In this document: piece by piece, positions 8,376 through 17,687 of the stretch
How positions within the stretch are numbered: the stretch's first letter is position 1
How the letters are laid out: each line of letters starts with the position of its first letter
Assembly (NCBI GenBank): GCA_019694675.1
Contig: JAIBBK010000025.1
Span: 16,770 to 80,769, forward strand
Source: Ignavibacteria bacterium
GTDB lineage: Bacteria; Bacteroidota; Ignavibacteria; Tepidaquicellales; Tepidaquicellaceae
Direction: 5' to 3'
DNA length: 64,000 nt
Notes under the pieces: generated by a model
Database searches by the model: none
What the model was told of the DNA's origin: nothing
Seen by the model: only the letters and a program-made list of their open reading frames with translations
Program-made: the position numbers and the translations under genes

Positions 8376-8641
8376 TTTATGGCTTGTAACTGTGCCCGGT
8401 CAGTCAGGTGCATGTCAAATCAGGATTGAACTTTTGCCTGACTCAAATTGGTTCAGCAATAGTGTTTTACAATCCGGACAAACTGCCCGGAAGAGCCGAA
8501 TTGCTCTGACCGTGAAAGGCATTGTCGCAGGATTTTTGTAAGGAAAGTTAAATTCAGTATTCATAATATAGCAGCGATGAAGGAAGAATGCATTGTGGCA
8601 GTCCAGGCTTCCACTTTGCCCTTCGGTAAACAACTTTTGAA
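8376..8641. other. Intergenic region, no gene seen
   Basis: 266 bases between the tRNA-Thr terminator and the next gene. The only structure I see is a 7-bp inverted repeat AGTCAGG/CCTGACT (8402-8408 and 8437-8443). There is no clear promoter and no Shine-Dalgarno before the ATG at 8642. Confidence 0.4.
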
Positions 8642-10156
8642 ATGGCCACCTCCAAACCCAAAGAACTGGCAAACTACAGTATAATCAGAATACTTCGCAG
8701 GTTCACAAAGAATGAGCTTGCGGAATTCGAGACATTTCTGAGTTCCCCCTATTTCAACCAAAACAGTTACCTTATCTCACTGTTCAGGGAACTGAAGAAA
8801 TTTTCTCCGGCCTTTGAGAGCCCTGCATTCACTTCTCAGAACATATTCAAAGCCGTAAATAAAGGTAAGCGTTACGATCATTCACAATTCAGGAAAGATA
8901 TGCTGAGTCTGTTTGGACTTGCTGAAAAATATCTTTCAGTTTCCGGAATGTTCTCAGCTGAATTTGATTCAAAGTTCTACCTTTTATCCAGGTACAACGA
9001 GAAGTCAATGCCTGAAATTGGAAGAAAGACCTTGGCTAAGATTGAGCAGGAACTCAATGCAAAGAGGCACAATGTGATAGATTCGTATTATTATTCCAGC
9101 AAGCTGAGAATGCTTGAGTATGAGATAAGTATGCAGGAAGGCAATATTTCGGATGCTGTAATTTCCGAGAAAAGATCTCTGAATGATCTCATAAAACTGT
9201 TCATTCTTAAGTCTGTCAACCTCAATAATCAGATTCGGTTTGGTGAGAAAGCTTACAACATTCAGGAAAAGATGAAGCTTACGGAGGCGTTTTTCTCGAG
9301 ATTTGATCTGGAGAAGTTTCTTGACGACATATATAGGAAAGATCTGATAGACGAAAGCATGAATGGAATTCTCTTCAGGCTTGTGTACCTTGATCTCATG
9401 CTCAATTCTCCGGATCCGGAGAGCTCTCATTACAGGGAACTGAAGGAGATGATATACAACAAAGAACTGAACATCGAGGATAAGGTAAGAGCTCATTACA
9501 TAAACAGGCTCATTCAGTATTGCAGTAATCAGAGACTCAACGGGAGCAGGCAGTTTGAAAAGGACCTGCATTACCACTTCAAGTTTCTTCATGAGAATGA
9601 CCTTTTTCTCATCGAGCGAAGCAACCTGTCGCTCACTATGGATTTCAGAACTGCAATAATGACAGCGGCATCCAATGGTGAGATAGAATGGGCCGAAAAA
9701 TTCATTGCCGGGCTGTCGAAATATCTTGCAAGGGAACTCAGCATAGATGCATACAATTACGGACTTGCAATTCTGAGGTTCTATCAGGGAAAGTTTGAAG
9801 AGTCGCTTAAACTTCTGAGCGGGATCGAGGAATCATCCCTGCTACTGAAGATTGACACATACCTGCTGAAATCCCAGATATTCTATGAGCTGGGCTATTT
9901 TGACTCTTCTCTCTCAACAGCTGACACATTCAGGCATCACCTTGATTCAAGCGACGAGTATTCAGACGAGCTGAAGGACATTTGTCATCTGTTCATAAGA
10001 ATACTCCGAAGATTGATTACCGCAAGAAAGAAACCCGACGCAAAGAAACTGGACAAGCTAAGGGCATTTATTGAGGCAAACAACCGGGCCGCCAAGATCT
10101 CATGGTTCAGAGACAAGGTCAAAGAACTCGGTGATTCACTGCCAAAGAGAGGTTAA
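8642..10156 (+). CDS. Conserved helical protein of unknown function
   Basis: A 504-residue, almost entirely alpha-helical protein without signal peptide or membrane segments. The opening (IIRILRRFTKNELAEFETFLSSPYFN) is a pattern I associate with large uncharacterised cytoplasmic proteins of Bacteroidota and Ignavibacteria. The C-terminal half has helix-pair periodicity compatible with degenerate TPR-like repeats (for example YQGKFEESLKLLSGIEESS, then SQIFYELGYFDSSLSTADTF). A scaffold role would be a guess. It appears monocistronic. No enzyme motif is visible. Confidence 0.75.
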   Translation: MATSKPKELANYSIIRILRRFTKNELAEFETFLSSPYFNQNSYLISLFRELKKFSPAFESPAFTSQNIFKAVNKGKRYDHSQFRKDMLSLFGLAEKYLSVSGMFSAEFDSKFYLLSRYNEKSMPEIGRKTLAKIEQELNAKRHNVIDSYYYSSKLRMLEYEISMQEGNISDAVISEKRSLNDLIKLFILKSVNLNNQIRFGEKAYNIQEKMKLTEAFFSRFDLEKFLDDIYRKDLIDESMNGILFRLVYLDLMLNSPDPESSHYRELKEMIYNKELNIEDKVRAHYINRLIQYCSNQRLNGSRQFEKDLHYHFKFLHENDLFLIERSNLSLTMDFRTAIMTAASNGEIEWAEKFIAGLSKYLARELSIDAYNYGLAILRFYQGKFEESLKLLSGIEESSLLLKIDTYLLKSQIFYELGYFDSSLSTADTFRHHLDSSDEYSDELKDICHLFIRILRRLITARKKPDAKKLDKLRAFIEANNRAAKISWFRDKVKELGDSLPKRG

Positions 10157-10264
10157 GTCATCTTTGCCCGAGCGACTCATTCCGGGCACCGCGTTTTCAG
10201 GTACATTGCACCTGGTATTTGATGCGGCTGCATATTTTACGTGCCCCCGTTTCCCTAAAGTTCA

Positions 10265-10293
10265 TTGACTTTCCCTGACATTCAAAGTATATT
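10265..10293 (+). promoter_or_regulatory. Promoter of secD-secF-STAS operon
   Basis: TTGACT (10265-10270), an exact 17-nt spacer and TATATT (10288-10293) lie about 70 nt before the secD start. It is one of the two best promoter matches in the window. The rest of the 204-nt gap (10157-10264) holds only small hairpins. Confidence 0.65.
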
Positions 10294-10360
10294 GAATGCT
10301 CAATTTTTTAACCTTTTCATCACATACTAAAGAGTTTTTCCGCTAAATCGGAGTGCAAAT

Positions 10361-12460
10361 TTGAAGAAAAATCTTACCCGTATTATCATTACGGTAGTGC
10401 TTATACTGATGTCATTGTATTTCCTTTATCCGACTTACAAGGACTACAATTTCGTAAAGCAGCTTAAGAGCCTTACCGGACAGGACAGTGTTGACTTTCT
10501 CGACAAGAACGGCCCGGAAATAACAAAGGCCCGTGATAACAGACTCAAACTCGGGCTTGATCTGCAGGGTGGCATGTATGTTGTGCTCGATGTGGATATA
10601 GTTAAGCTCCTTGAGGATCTTGCAGTCAGAAAGGATGATCAGCTTACTGCGGTACTTGCTGAAGTGAAAGAAGCCACAAAAACGGATGACGAGCTGATAT
10701 TCGAAGTCTTCAAACAGAAACTTTCCGCCAGGGGCCTTACTCTCAAGAACTTCTACGGAGAAACCCGGGACACTGAAAGTGACATTGAATCCAAGCTTAC
10801 AACTGAAATTGACAAATCTCTTGACAGAGCCGTTGAGATAGTCCGAAACAGGATTGATCAGTACGGTGTGGCCGAGCCTCAGATTCAGAAGATCGGAAAC
10901 AGCAGGATCATCGTGGAACTTCCCGGAGTGAGCAATCCGCAGGAAGTCAGAAAACTTCTCGAAGGCACAGCCCTTCTGGAGTTTAAACTTGTTTACGACC
11001 CACAGGCAACCGTTAAGGCGATGGAAGCCATAAACAAAGTGCTCGTTGGAGATACAACTGCTCTCAGCGATTCGCTGAATTCCGGATCAAAGTCTGACAC
11101 CCTGAAGAAAGATATGCAGAGCTCAGACCTGAAAGACACGGCCGATTTGAAAACAGCCGGTCAGAAGGACAATACTAAGAGCGGATCAACAGGATCCAAA
11201 GACACTTCATCGAAGACAACTAAGGCAGGTGACAATGTTAAGAAACAGGACACTGCCAAAAAGGAGAGCAAAGAGAATAAGCAGACAGCCGACACATCAA
11301 AAAAGCCCGGTGACACTTCTTCATCAGTTGACACTTCAGTCACGGAAAGCGATACCGCGGCTGAGACAGACACTTCTTCGGCTCAGATGTCAGAAGAGGA
11401 ATTCAAAGCCAAGTTCCCGTTCTTTGCACTGGTCGGACTGAATCAGGAAAGTGGAACCGCTGACGGTTATGTAAAGGATTCTGACAGGGATAAAGTGGAG
11501 AGGATACTCAACAGAGAGGATGTAAAGGCGGCTCTCCCTACAGACCTTCAGTTTGCATGGTCAAACAAGACCTTTGATGCACAGGGTGAGAAGATCCATA
11601 TTCTGTATGCCGTAAAGAAGGATCCGGAGCTTACCGGAAAGGTCATTGTCAATGCAATGGCAAATATTGACCCGACCAGCAATACTCCGATAGTAACAAT
11701 GGAGATGGATGCTGACGGTTCATCTGACTGGTCGAGGATCACAGGCTCGAACATTAACAAGAGAATAGCAATAGTTCTCGACAACGTTGTTTATTCCGCC
11801 CCTGTCGTAAGAAGCAAGATAACCGGCGGAAATTCACAGATCGAGGGAATGGCGAATGTTCAGGAAGCTAAACTGCTGGAGATTGTCCTCAAAGCCGGAG
11901 CGCTTCCTGCTCCCGTAAAGATCATCGAAGAAAGGTCTATCGGACCTTCACTTGGTGAAGACTCAATTCGTTCGGGCATTCTTTCATCAATAGCAGCTCT
12001 GATACTCGTCGCCTTGTTCATGGTTTTCTATTACAGATTCGGAGGAGGAGTTGCAGATGTGGCTGTGATCATCAATACCATTATAATTCTCGGAATAATG
12101 GCATCTCTGAAAGCCACACTCACATTGCCGGGAATTGCAGGATTGATTCTCTCAATCGGTATGTCTGTTGATACAAACGTACTGATCTTTGAACGTATTC
12201 GTGAAGAGCTTGATTCGGGAAAGCCAATGAGAACCTCAGTTGACCTGGGATACAAAAAGGCGTTTTCGGCGATCATAGATTCTCACCTGACGAGCATAAT
12301 CACCGGTATAATCCTGTACCAGTTCGGAAGCGGCCCGATACAAGGCTTTGCCCTGACACTCATATTCGGACTTGTGGCAAACCTTTTCACCGCTATTGTA
12401 ATTACACACGTCATTTTCGACATAATGATCGAGAAGGGCAAGCATATAAGTTTCGGATAA
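10361..12460 (+). CDS. secD: Protein translocase subunit SecD with long hydrophilic insertion
   Basis: SecD works with SecF in the inner membrane, using the proton gradient to pull exported proteins out on the periplasmic side. Residues 1-30 hold the first membrane helix, and RLKLGLDLQGGMYVVL is the canonical SecD block after it. The C-terminal half carries five helices, with GDSIRSGILSSIAALILVA and SIGMSVDTNVLIFERIREEL as family signatures. At 699 residues it is longer than usual, because residues about 231-342 are a Ser/Thr/Lys/Asp-rich low-complexity stretch inside the periplasmic P1 region. The start is TTG at 10361 with GGAG upstream. secF follows 25 nt later. Confidence 0.95.
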   Translation: MKKNLTRIIITVVLILMSLYFLYPTYKDYNFVKQLKSLTGQDSVDFLDKNGPEITKARDNRLKLGLDLQGGMYVVLDVDIVKLLEDLAVRKDDQLTAVLAEVKEATKTDDELIFEVFKQKLSARGLTLKNFYGETRDTESDIESKLTTEIDKSLDRAVEIVRNRIDQYGVAEPQIQKIGNSRIIVELPGVSNPQEVRKLLEGTALLEFKLVYDPQATVKAMEAINKVLVGDTTALSDSLNSGSKSDTLKKDMQSSDLKDTADLKTAGQKDNTKSGSTGSKDTSSKTTKAGDNVKKQDTAKKESKENKQTADTSKKPGDTSSSVDTSVTESDTAAETDTSSAQMSEEEFKAKFPFFALVGLNQESGTADGYVKDSDRDKVERILNREDVKAALPTDLQFAWSNKTFDAQGEKIHILYAVKKDPELTGKVIVNAMANIDPTSNTPIVTMEMDADGSSDWSRITGSNINKRIAIVLDNVVYSAPVVRSKITGGNSQIEGMANVQEAKLLEIVLKAGALPAPVKIIEERSIGPSLGEDSIRSGILSSIAALILVALFMVFYYRFGGGVADVAVIINTIIILGIMASLKATLTLPGIAGLILSIGMSVDTNVLIFERIREELDSGKPMRTSVDLGYKKAFSAIIDSHLTSIITGIILYQFGSGPIQGFALTLIFGLVANLFTAIVITHVIFDIMIEKGKHISFG

Positions 12461-12485
12461 TTAAATCGGACAATACTCAAGAAGA

Positions 12486-13466
12486 ATGAGAATATTTCAC
12501 AATGCGAATTATGATTTCATGGGCAGCAGAAGGAAGATGTATCTTCTTTCAGTTGCCTTGATCGTTATTGGATTCATAGTTTTGCTGACTTTCAAGTCCA
12601 TACCTCTCGGCATCGACTTCATAGGAGGAACCGAATTGCAGGTTCAGTTTCAGGATGATGTGAACGTCGGAGAATTAAGATCGATAATGGATGAAGCCGG
12701 TTTTCCCGGCATGGAGATAAAGACCATGGGAGATAACAAGAACATCCTGTTGAGGACTCCTATGCAGGGGGAAGGGACGATTGTATCCGATCAGATCCAG
12801 TCGGCTATCAGCGCGAAGATCACCGACAATAAATTTCAGGTACTCAGACTTGACAAAGTCGGTCCTAAGATCGGAGCGGAGCTCAGAACCAATGCACTGT
12901 TTGCAATAATTTTCTCGCTCATTGCTATTCTTATTTATCTTGCATTCAGGTTTCAGTTTGTGTTTGCGGTTGGTGCGGTTATTGCTCTTTTTCACGATGT
13001 CGTTATTACAATTGCGGCTATCGCAGTGGCAAATTGGCTGTTTCCAAGCCTGAGACTTGAATTCAATCAGTCAATGCTTGCAGCATTCCTGACGCTGATC
13101 GGTTTCTCCACCAATGATACAGTTATTGTATTTGACAGGATCAGGGAGAACATTAAACTGTTCAAGAATGAAGATATTGAACAGGTAATGAACAAGAGTA
13201 TTAACGCTACGCTGAGCAGAACTGTCATAACATCCGGTCTTGTTTTCCTAACCGTGTTCGTGCTCTTTCTCTTCGGTGGAGAAGTGAACAGAAGTTTTGC
13301 ATTCACATTTGCAGTTGGTATTATTACTGGTACCTATTCATCCATCTTCATTGCAAGCGCTGTCGTTGTGGAATGGAAAGAAAGGGAAATGGCAAAGACG
13401 ATCAGCAAGAGGACAGCAAGAGTTGGAAAAATAACAACTCCCAAGGTCAAGAAGGCAAATGCCTGA
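12486..13466 (+). CDS. secF: Protein translocase subunit SecF
   Basis: The 326-residue SecF has six membrane helices and a periplasmic domain between helices 1 and 2. Signatures are GIDFIGGTELQVQF after the first helix, VGPKIGAELRTNALFAIIF, ALFHDVVIT and IGFSTNDTVIVFDRIREN, the last holding the conserved Asp of the proton path. It forms the SecDF complex with the upstream gene. The 25-nt spacing and shared promoter support one operon, and the STAS gene follows 21 nt downstream. Confidence 0.96.
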   Translation: MRIFHNANYDFMGSRRKMYLLSVALIVIGFIVLLTFKSIPLGIDFIGGTELQVQFQDDVNVGELRSIMDEAGFPGMEIKTMGDNKNILLRTPMQGEGTIVSDQIQSAISAKITDNKFQVLRLDKVGPKIGAELRTNALFAIIFSLIAILIYLAFRFQFVFAVGAVIALFHDVVITIAAIAVANWLFPSLRLEFNQSMLAAFLTLIGFSTNDTVIVFDRIRENIKLFKNEDIEQVMNKSINATLSRTVITSGLVFLTVFVLFLFGGEVNRSFAFTFAVGIITGTYSSIFIASAVVVEWKEREMAKTISKRTARVGKITTPKVKKANA

Positions 13467-13487
13467 TACAGGCAATCATGTAAAATA

Positions 13488-13778
13488 ATGGATACAAGGA
13501 GGACAGCAAGATATGCACTGGAGCCCGGACATCTTGGACTAGGCGACTCAATGAGTCTGTCCGAACTTGTCAAAAGGGATATTGAAGACGGCGTAAATGA
13601 ATTTGAGTTTGACTTTTCAGGGTTGAGCTCACTCAACAGCGCCGGCATAGGAATCCTGATAGGCTGCCGGAAAGCAATTCTGGCAAATGAAGGTGTGTTG
13701 CGGCTTTCAAACGTCAACGACAAGATAAAGGAAATTTTCAGGCTGACAAAGATCGACGGCCTGTTTGTAATTGACTGA
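13488..13778 (+). CDS. STAS-domain protein (anti-sigma-factor antagonist type)
   Basis: A 96-residue single STAS domain. FDFSGLSSLNSAGIGILIGC matches the region around the phosphorylatable Ser of SpoIIAA/RsbV-type antagonists, with Ser51 (LNSAG) as the likely acceptor. Such proteins bind or release an anti-sigma kinase depending on phosphorylation. No partner kinase or phosphatase gene lies nearby. It is the last gene of the secD-secF unit (21-nt gap) and is followed by a strong terminator at 13876. Confidence 0.82.
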   Translation: MDTRRTARYALEPGHLGLGDSMSLSELVKRDIEDGVNEFEFDFSGLSSLNSAGIGILIGCRKAILANEGVLRLSNVNDKIKEIFRLTKIDGLFVID

Positions 13779-13875
13779 CAAGACCGCACTGCAGGTTTTC
13801 CGCTTGACCCGGTAATTGATGACTGAATATGGAAGCCGATTCATTTGATTTTAACTTTCTTGGATTTCAGTTCTT

Positions 13876-13911
13876 CTTCATTTCATCAAAGATGGAATGA
13901 AGTTTTTTTTT
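13876..13911 (+). terminator. Rho-independent terminator after secDF-STAS
   Basis: The stem CTTCATTTCATC (13876-13887) pairs with GATGGAATGAAG (13891-13902), 12 bp with one wobble and a 3-nt loop, followed by nine T. purA starts only 23 nt after the T tract. Either purA has a promoter overlapping this structure, or some read-through feeds it. Confidence 0.9.
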
Positions 13912-13934
13912 GCACTTAAAATTATCAGACCTAT

Positions 13935-15203
13935 ATGATCACTGTTCTGGTTGGACTACAGTGGGGAGATGAAGGCAAAGGCCGTATGGTGGACTATCTT
14001 GCCGGCAATATTGACATTGTTGCCAGATACCAGGGAGGCAACAACGCCGGCCATACTGTTGTAAATGAATTCGGCACACACAAGCTTCATCTTATACCGT
14101 CCGGTATTTTCTACCCCGATGTGATCAATGTCCTCGGGCCCGGTATGGTCATTGACATTGAGGCATTAGCTGAGGAGCTGAGTGAACTTCAAAAAGCCGG
14201 CATAAATACCGGCAACGTGAGGATCTCGGACAGGGCAACTGTCACATTCCCCTTTCACAGACTTGAAGACACGCTCGAAGAGGAAAGGCTTGCAGGAGCC
14301 GCTTACGGGTCTACACGAAGAGGAATCGCATATGCATATGGCGAACGCTATATGAAAAAGAGCATCATGATCGGAGATCTTTTGTATCCTGAGGTCATGA
14401 GGCAGAGAGTCCGCTCGCTTGTGGAATGGAAGAACCTTCTCCTGAGCAGGGTCTATGGCTCCAAGAAGACGGTTGATTTTGATGAGACAATGAACTGGCT
14501 TATGCAATTCGGCAGCAAGATAATTCCAATGATCTGCGATACAACTGCGCTTATGGAGTCTGCAGCTTCTGCCGGAAAGGATGTACTCTTTGAAGCTCAG
14601 CTCGGATCTCTGCGAGATATATACTTTGGGATCTATCCGTTCACCACTTCCTCAAACACATTGGCTTCATTCGCTCACATAGGCGGAGGATTATTTAATA
14701 AGAGGATCGACAGAGTGATCGGTGTAATGAAATCTTTTTCAACCTGCGTTGGAGCGGGCCCTTTTGTAACTGAAATGCCGGAGACTGAAGCAGGCAGGAT
14801 GCGTGAGGTGGCGTTTGAATACGGAGCTTCAACCGGCCGCCCCAGAAGGATCGGGCATTTTGATGCCGTTGCAACCCGTTACGGAGCGAGAATACAGGGA
14901 ACGGATGAGATAGCCATGACTAAACTCGACAGCCTCTCAGGAATGAAAGAACTGTTCATCTGCAATGAATATGAGATCGAAGGCAAGTCATTTTCTGACT
15001 TCCCTATTCCGGCAGTTCTGCAAAGTGCTTCCCCCAGATATCTGGAGATGAAAGGCTGGGATGAAGACATTTCTAAAGTAAGGGATTTCGATAAACTGCC
15101 TGACAATGCAAGAAAGTATGTTTTGAAGATCGAAGAACTTGTGGGTTACCCTGTAAAATATGTATCTGTCGGCCCAGAACGCGAGAGCCTCATAGTCAGG
15201 TAG
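13935..15203 (+). CDS. purA: Adenylosuccinate synthetase, divergent clade
   Basis: It catalyses IMP + Asp + GTP to adenylosuccinate, the first committed step to AMP. The N-terminal GLQWGDEGKGR carries the catalytic Asp, and NNAGHTVV the catalytic His. The Asp-binding loop is present as STGRPRRIGHFD. The usual GTTGRGIGPAYEDK block reads GSTRRGIAYAYGERYMKKS, so the position of the IMP-contacting Arg143 (E. coli numbering) is Lys. The YTTRVGxGPFPTE block reads FSTCVGAGPFVTE. Length (422) is normal. Keeping the catalytic Asp argues against a PurZ-type enzyme. Its 3' end overlaps the convergent DoxX gene by 8 nt. Confidence 0.9.
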   Translation: MITVLVGLQWGDEGKGRMVDYLAGNIDIVARYQGGNNAGHTVVNEFGTHKLHLIPSGIFYPDVINVLGPGMVIDIEALAEELSELQKAGINTGNVRISDRATVTFPFHRLEDTLEEERLAGAAYGSTRRGIAYAYGERYMKKSIMIGDLLYPEVMRQRVRSLVEWKNLLLSRVYGSKKTVDFDETMNWLMQFGSKIIPMICDTTALMESAASAGKDVLFEAQLGSLRDIYFGIYPFTTSSNTLASFAHIGGGLFNKRIDRVIGVMKSFSTCVGAGPFVTEMPETEAGRMREVAFEYGASTGRPRRIGHFDAVATRYGARIQGTDEIAMTKLDSLSGMKELFICNEYEIEGKSFSDFPIPAVLQSASPRYLEMKGWDEDISKVRDFDKLPDNARKYVLKIEELVGYPVKYVSVGPERESLIVR

Positions 15204-15741
15204 ATTCGCCCGGTGGTTCTCCTCTGGGCCTTACCTCAACCTGCTTTTCAATATCACCGGCAGGAACTTCTGTTACATCAGGCCTTATGATCTGATCGCT
15301 TTCAGTATTTACTGTTTTCTTGTTCTGAGTTCCTCCTTTGTCAACGAGCGCGTCAAATGATATTCTGCCGGCACCGGAAACAAGTGTTGCCAATGCACAT
15401 GCAAGGAAGACGAAGTTGTGGCTAAAAGGCAGTTCATAATGCCATGGCCCCTGCACCGCAATGAAACTTATGCACATTCCTGCTATTGCAATGCTCGTAA
15501 GAGGCGTGAACAATCCGATCATATAAAGCCCGCCGAAAACCAGCTCCATGAAAGGCAGTACGAACGCGAGTATGAAAGCCGCATTGTCGCTCATCTTTCC
15601 CATGGCCTGAACGCTCTCGATGAACTCCTGCAGGTTAAGGATCTTTTTTGCACCTGCCAGCAGAAACAGCAGACCTAATGAGAGCCTGATGAACAGAAGC
15701 CCCGCATTTGCACTGTTTCCTGCTTTGAATAGAATTTTCAT
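15196..15741 (-). CDS. DoxX-family membrane protein
   Basis: A membrane protein of about 181 residues with four helices. Family features are the opening NAGLLFIRLSLGLLFLLAGA followed by KKILNLQEFIESVQAMG, and FVLPFMELVFGGLYMIGLF in the second helix pair. The C-terminal about 45 residues are hydrophilic and outside the family core. DoxX proteins are linked to quinone or thiosulfate-related redox functions in some organisms, but the role here is unknown. I prefer ATG 15741 to the upstream TTG 15750. The gene converges on purA with an 8-nt overlap and is divergent from the metallophosphoesterase. Confidence 0.82.
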   Translation of the reverse strand: MKILFKAGNSANAGLLFIRLSLGLLFLLAGAKKILNLQEFIESVQAMGKMSDNAAFILAFVLPFMELVFGGLYMIGLFTPLTSIAIAGMCISFIAVQGPWHYELPFSHNFVFLACALATLVSGAGRISFDALVDKGGTQNKKTVNTESDQIIRPDVTEVPAGDIEKQVEVRPRGEPPGEST

Positions 15742-15826
15742 CTGAAACAAATTGAGTTAATGCAAATTAGCCAAGTACATCAATAATTTCCACCAAAAGT
15801 TCTTACCGGAGGTCAGGTACAGTTGA

Positions 15827-17659
15827 TTGAAGTTTGCCCGGCTTATAGATAACTTGATGACTATGAAAACCAAAGATCCCTTTACAGCGAATTCGATCCG
15901 GAAGATGCCAATGGTTAAGTGGTTCGATCCGGCTCAGCTTATCAGCACGGGCATCAAAGTGGTGATGTCCACATTTGTAGGAGAGCAGTCCGACAGGCGG
16001 ATAATTCAGGCTCTCTCTACCATCAAGGAAGATTATTTTGATCTTACAAGGCATCACAGAGATACCGAGTCCGGACCTGTGAGTGAAGGAATGCCCCAGC
16101 GGGAGGATATCTGGATTGATTACATCAGCGATACGGGGGACGGATGGAATCCCACTTACGGCGTAGCCTATTATGCATGCGCAGATACTCTTGAACTCAA
16201 ATACAAAGGCGGCGCATCGAAGAATTACGAAACCAGGAGAGGCAACGCACTTGTGTTTGGCGGTGATGAAGTTTACCCTACTCCAAGCAAGGACAACTAT
16301 TACAGAAGGCTGGTGGTGCCTTATGAGAATGCATTTGGCAATGCCGATCCCGGTGAGCACCCGCTCGTATTTGCAATACCCGGTAATCACGACTGGTACG
16401 ACGGACTCACAGCGTTCACGAAACTCTTTTGCTCAGATCTGAATCCGCGTTTTGCAGGCTGGCATTCACGCCAGAGAAGAAGCTACTTTGCAATAAAACT
16501 TCCCGGAAACTGGTGGATGCTCGGTTCTGACGGGCAGCTCCAGTCTGATATAGATACACCTCAGCTTGAGTACTTCAGAATGATCTGCAATGAGCATATG
16601 AAAGTGAACGACAAAGTGATAATGTGCATTTCACAGCCCAACTGGATCTATGCGCATAAGTACAAGAAGTTCGGTGCCCTGTATGATGAAAGCGATCTTG
16701 TTTATCTTCAAAACGAAATTCTGGACAAGAAGAACGTGGAGATCAAGGTCTTCCTTTCCGGTGATTATCATCACTACAGACGGCATGAAGAAGTGAGGCA
16801 TGACAATTCCACACCGGTTCAGAAGATCACTGCGGGAGGCGGAGGCGCATTTCTGCATTCGACACATGATATTGATGTTTCTCTCATAACCGAAGACTTC
16901 GGGTTCAGAAAGAAGTCCGGCAGAAAATTCTCCCTCAGGAAGTCATATCCTGATACTGATGTTTCGAAGAGGCTCACATTCAGAAATCTTCTTTTCCCTC
17001 TGATAAACCCCGGCTTTGGAATTCTTACTGCGGTCATTTATCTCTTTACGGCATGGCTTGTCAGTTCCTCAATTGATTTTAAGATACCTGAATCGTTCAT
17101 TGACGCCTACTTGTTCACAGCCGAGGCGTTCTTTCGGAATCCTTTGGCCGGAGTATGGCTATTGATGCTTGCAGGCGGATTCATATTCTTCACTGACACA
17201 CATTCCACAGTCTATAAATGGGTTGGAGGAGGATTTCACGTACTTGCGCATATCAGTGCTATCTTCTATATAAGCTGGATAGCATTCTACATGGGCGCTG
17301 TCCTGTTCCCTGAGAAAGGCTATTTAATGTTCCTCTTCATCATGCTGACTGTGTTTGCAGGTGGATGGCTTGCGGGCTCCATTATCTTTGGCATCTACCT
17401 GTTCATTTCTCAATACTTCTTCGGCAGGCACAATGAAGAATCTTTCTCGGCAGCAAGGATCCAGGACTTTAAGAATTTCCTTCGCTTGCACATCAGTAAA
17501 GACGGAACTTTGACGATCTTCCCCGTAAAGATCGAAAGGGTCCCGAGAAAGTGGAGAGGAAGGAAAGATTCTGAAATGCACGGGATCAATTCAACGATAG
17601 TACCTGTTGACGGGTCGGGAGCTGAACTGATCGAAGAGCCTTTGGTCCTGAAGTACTGA
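15827..17659 (+). CDS. Membrane-anchored calcineurin-like metallophosphoesterase
   Basis: A 610-residue protein with an N-terminal binuclear-metal phosphoesterase domain. DTGDGWN (about 102), FGGDEVYP (about 145), PGNHDWYDG (about 184) and SGDYHHYRRHE (about 310) supply the Asp/Asn/His metal ligands. Residues about 390-545 hold six hydrophobic segments in pairs, and a short hydrophilic tail follows, so the catalytic domain is tethered to the inner membrane. The substrate is unknown. The ATG candidate at 15857 has no Shine-Dalgarno, whereas GGAGGTCAGG at 15808-15817 lies upstream of TTG 15827, so I chose the TTG. The gene is alone and convergent with a small gene 28 nt downstream. Confidence 0.8.
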   Translation: MKFARLIDNLMTMKTKDPFTANSIRKMPMVKWFDPAQLISTGIKVVMSTFVGEQSDRRIIQALSTIKEDYFDLTRHHRDTESGPVSEGMPQREDIWIDYISDTGDGWNPTYGVAYYACADTLELKYKGGASKNYETRRGNALVFGGDEVYPTPSKDNYYRRLVVPYENAFGNADPGEHPLVFAIPGNHDWYDGLTAFTKLFCSDLNPRFAGWHSRQRRSYFAIKLPGNWWMLGSDGQLQSDIDTPQLEYFRMICNEHMKVNDKVIMCISQPNWIYAHKYKKFGALYDESDLVYLQNEILDKKNVEIKVFLSGDYHHYRRHEEVRHDNSTPVQKITAGGGGAFLHSTHDIDVSLITEDFGFRKKSGRKFSLRKSYPDTDVSKRLTFRNLLFPLINPGFGILTAVIYLFTAWLVSSSIDFKIPESFIDAYLFTAEAFFRNPLAGVWLLMLAGGFIFFTDTHSTVYKWVGGGFHVLAHISAIFYISWIAFYMGAVLFPEKGYLMFLFIMLTVFAGGWLAGSIIFGIYLFISQYFFGRHNEESFSAARIQDFKNFLRLHISKDGTLTIFPVKIERVPRKWRGRKDSEMHGINSTIVPVDGSGAELIEEPLVLKY

Positions 17660-17687
17660 GCTGCAAGATCTTCCGGTCAGGTTCAGT

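Noticed and set aside
13804..13833. TTGACC-18-TATGGA as a purA promoter
   Set aside because: Transcripts from it would have to pass the strong terminator at 13876-13911. Without evidence of attenuation I do not claim it.
13935..15203. PurZ-type (2-aminoadenine) synthetase
   Set aside because: The catalytic Asp in WGDEGKG is present, whereas PurZ enzymes replace it. The changes are elsewhere.
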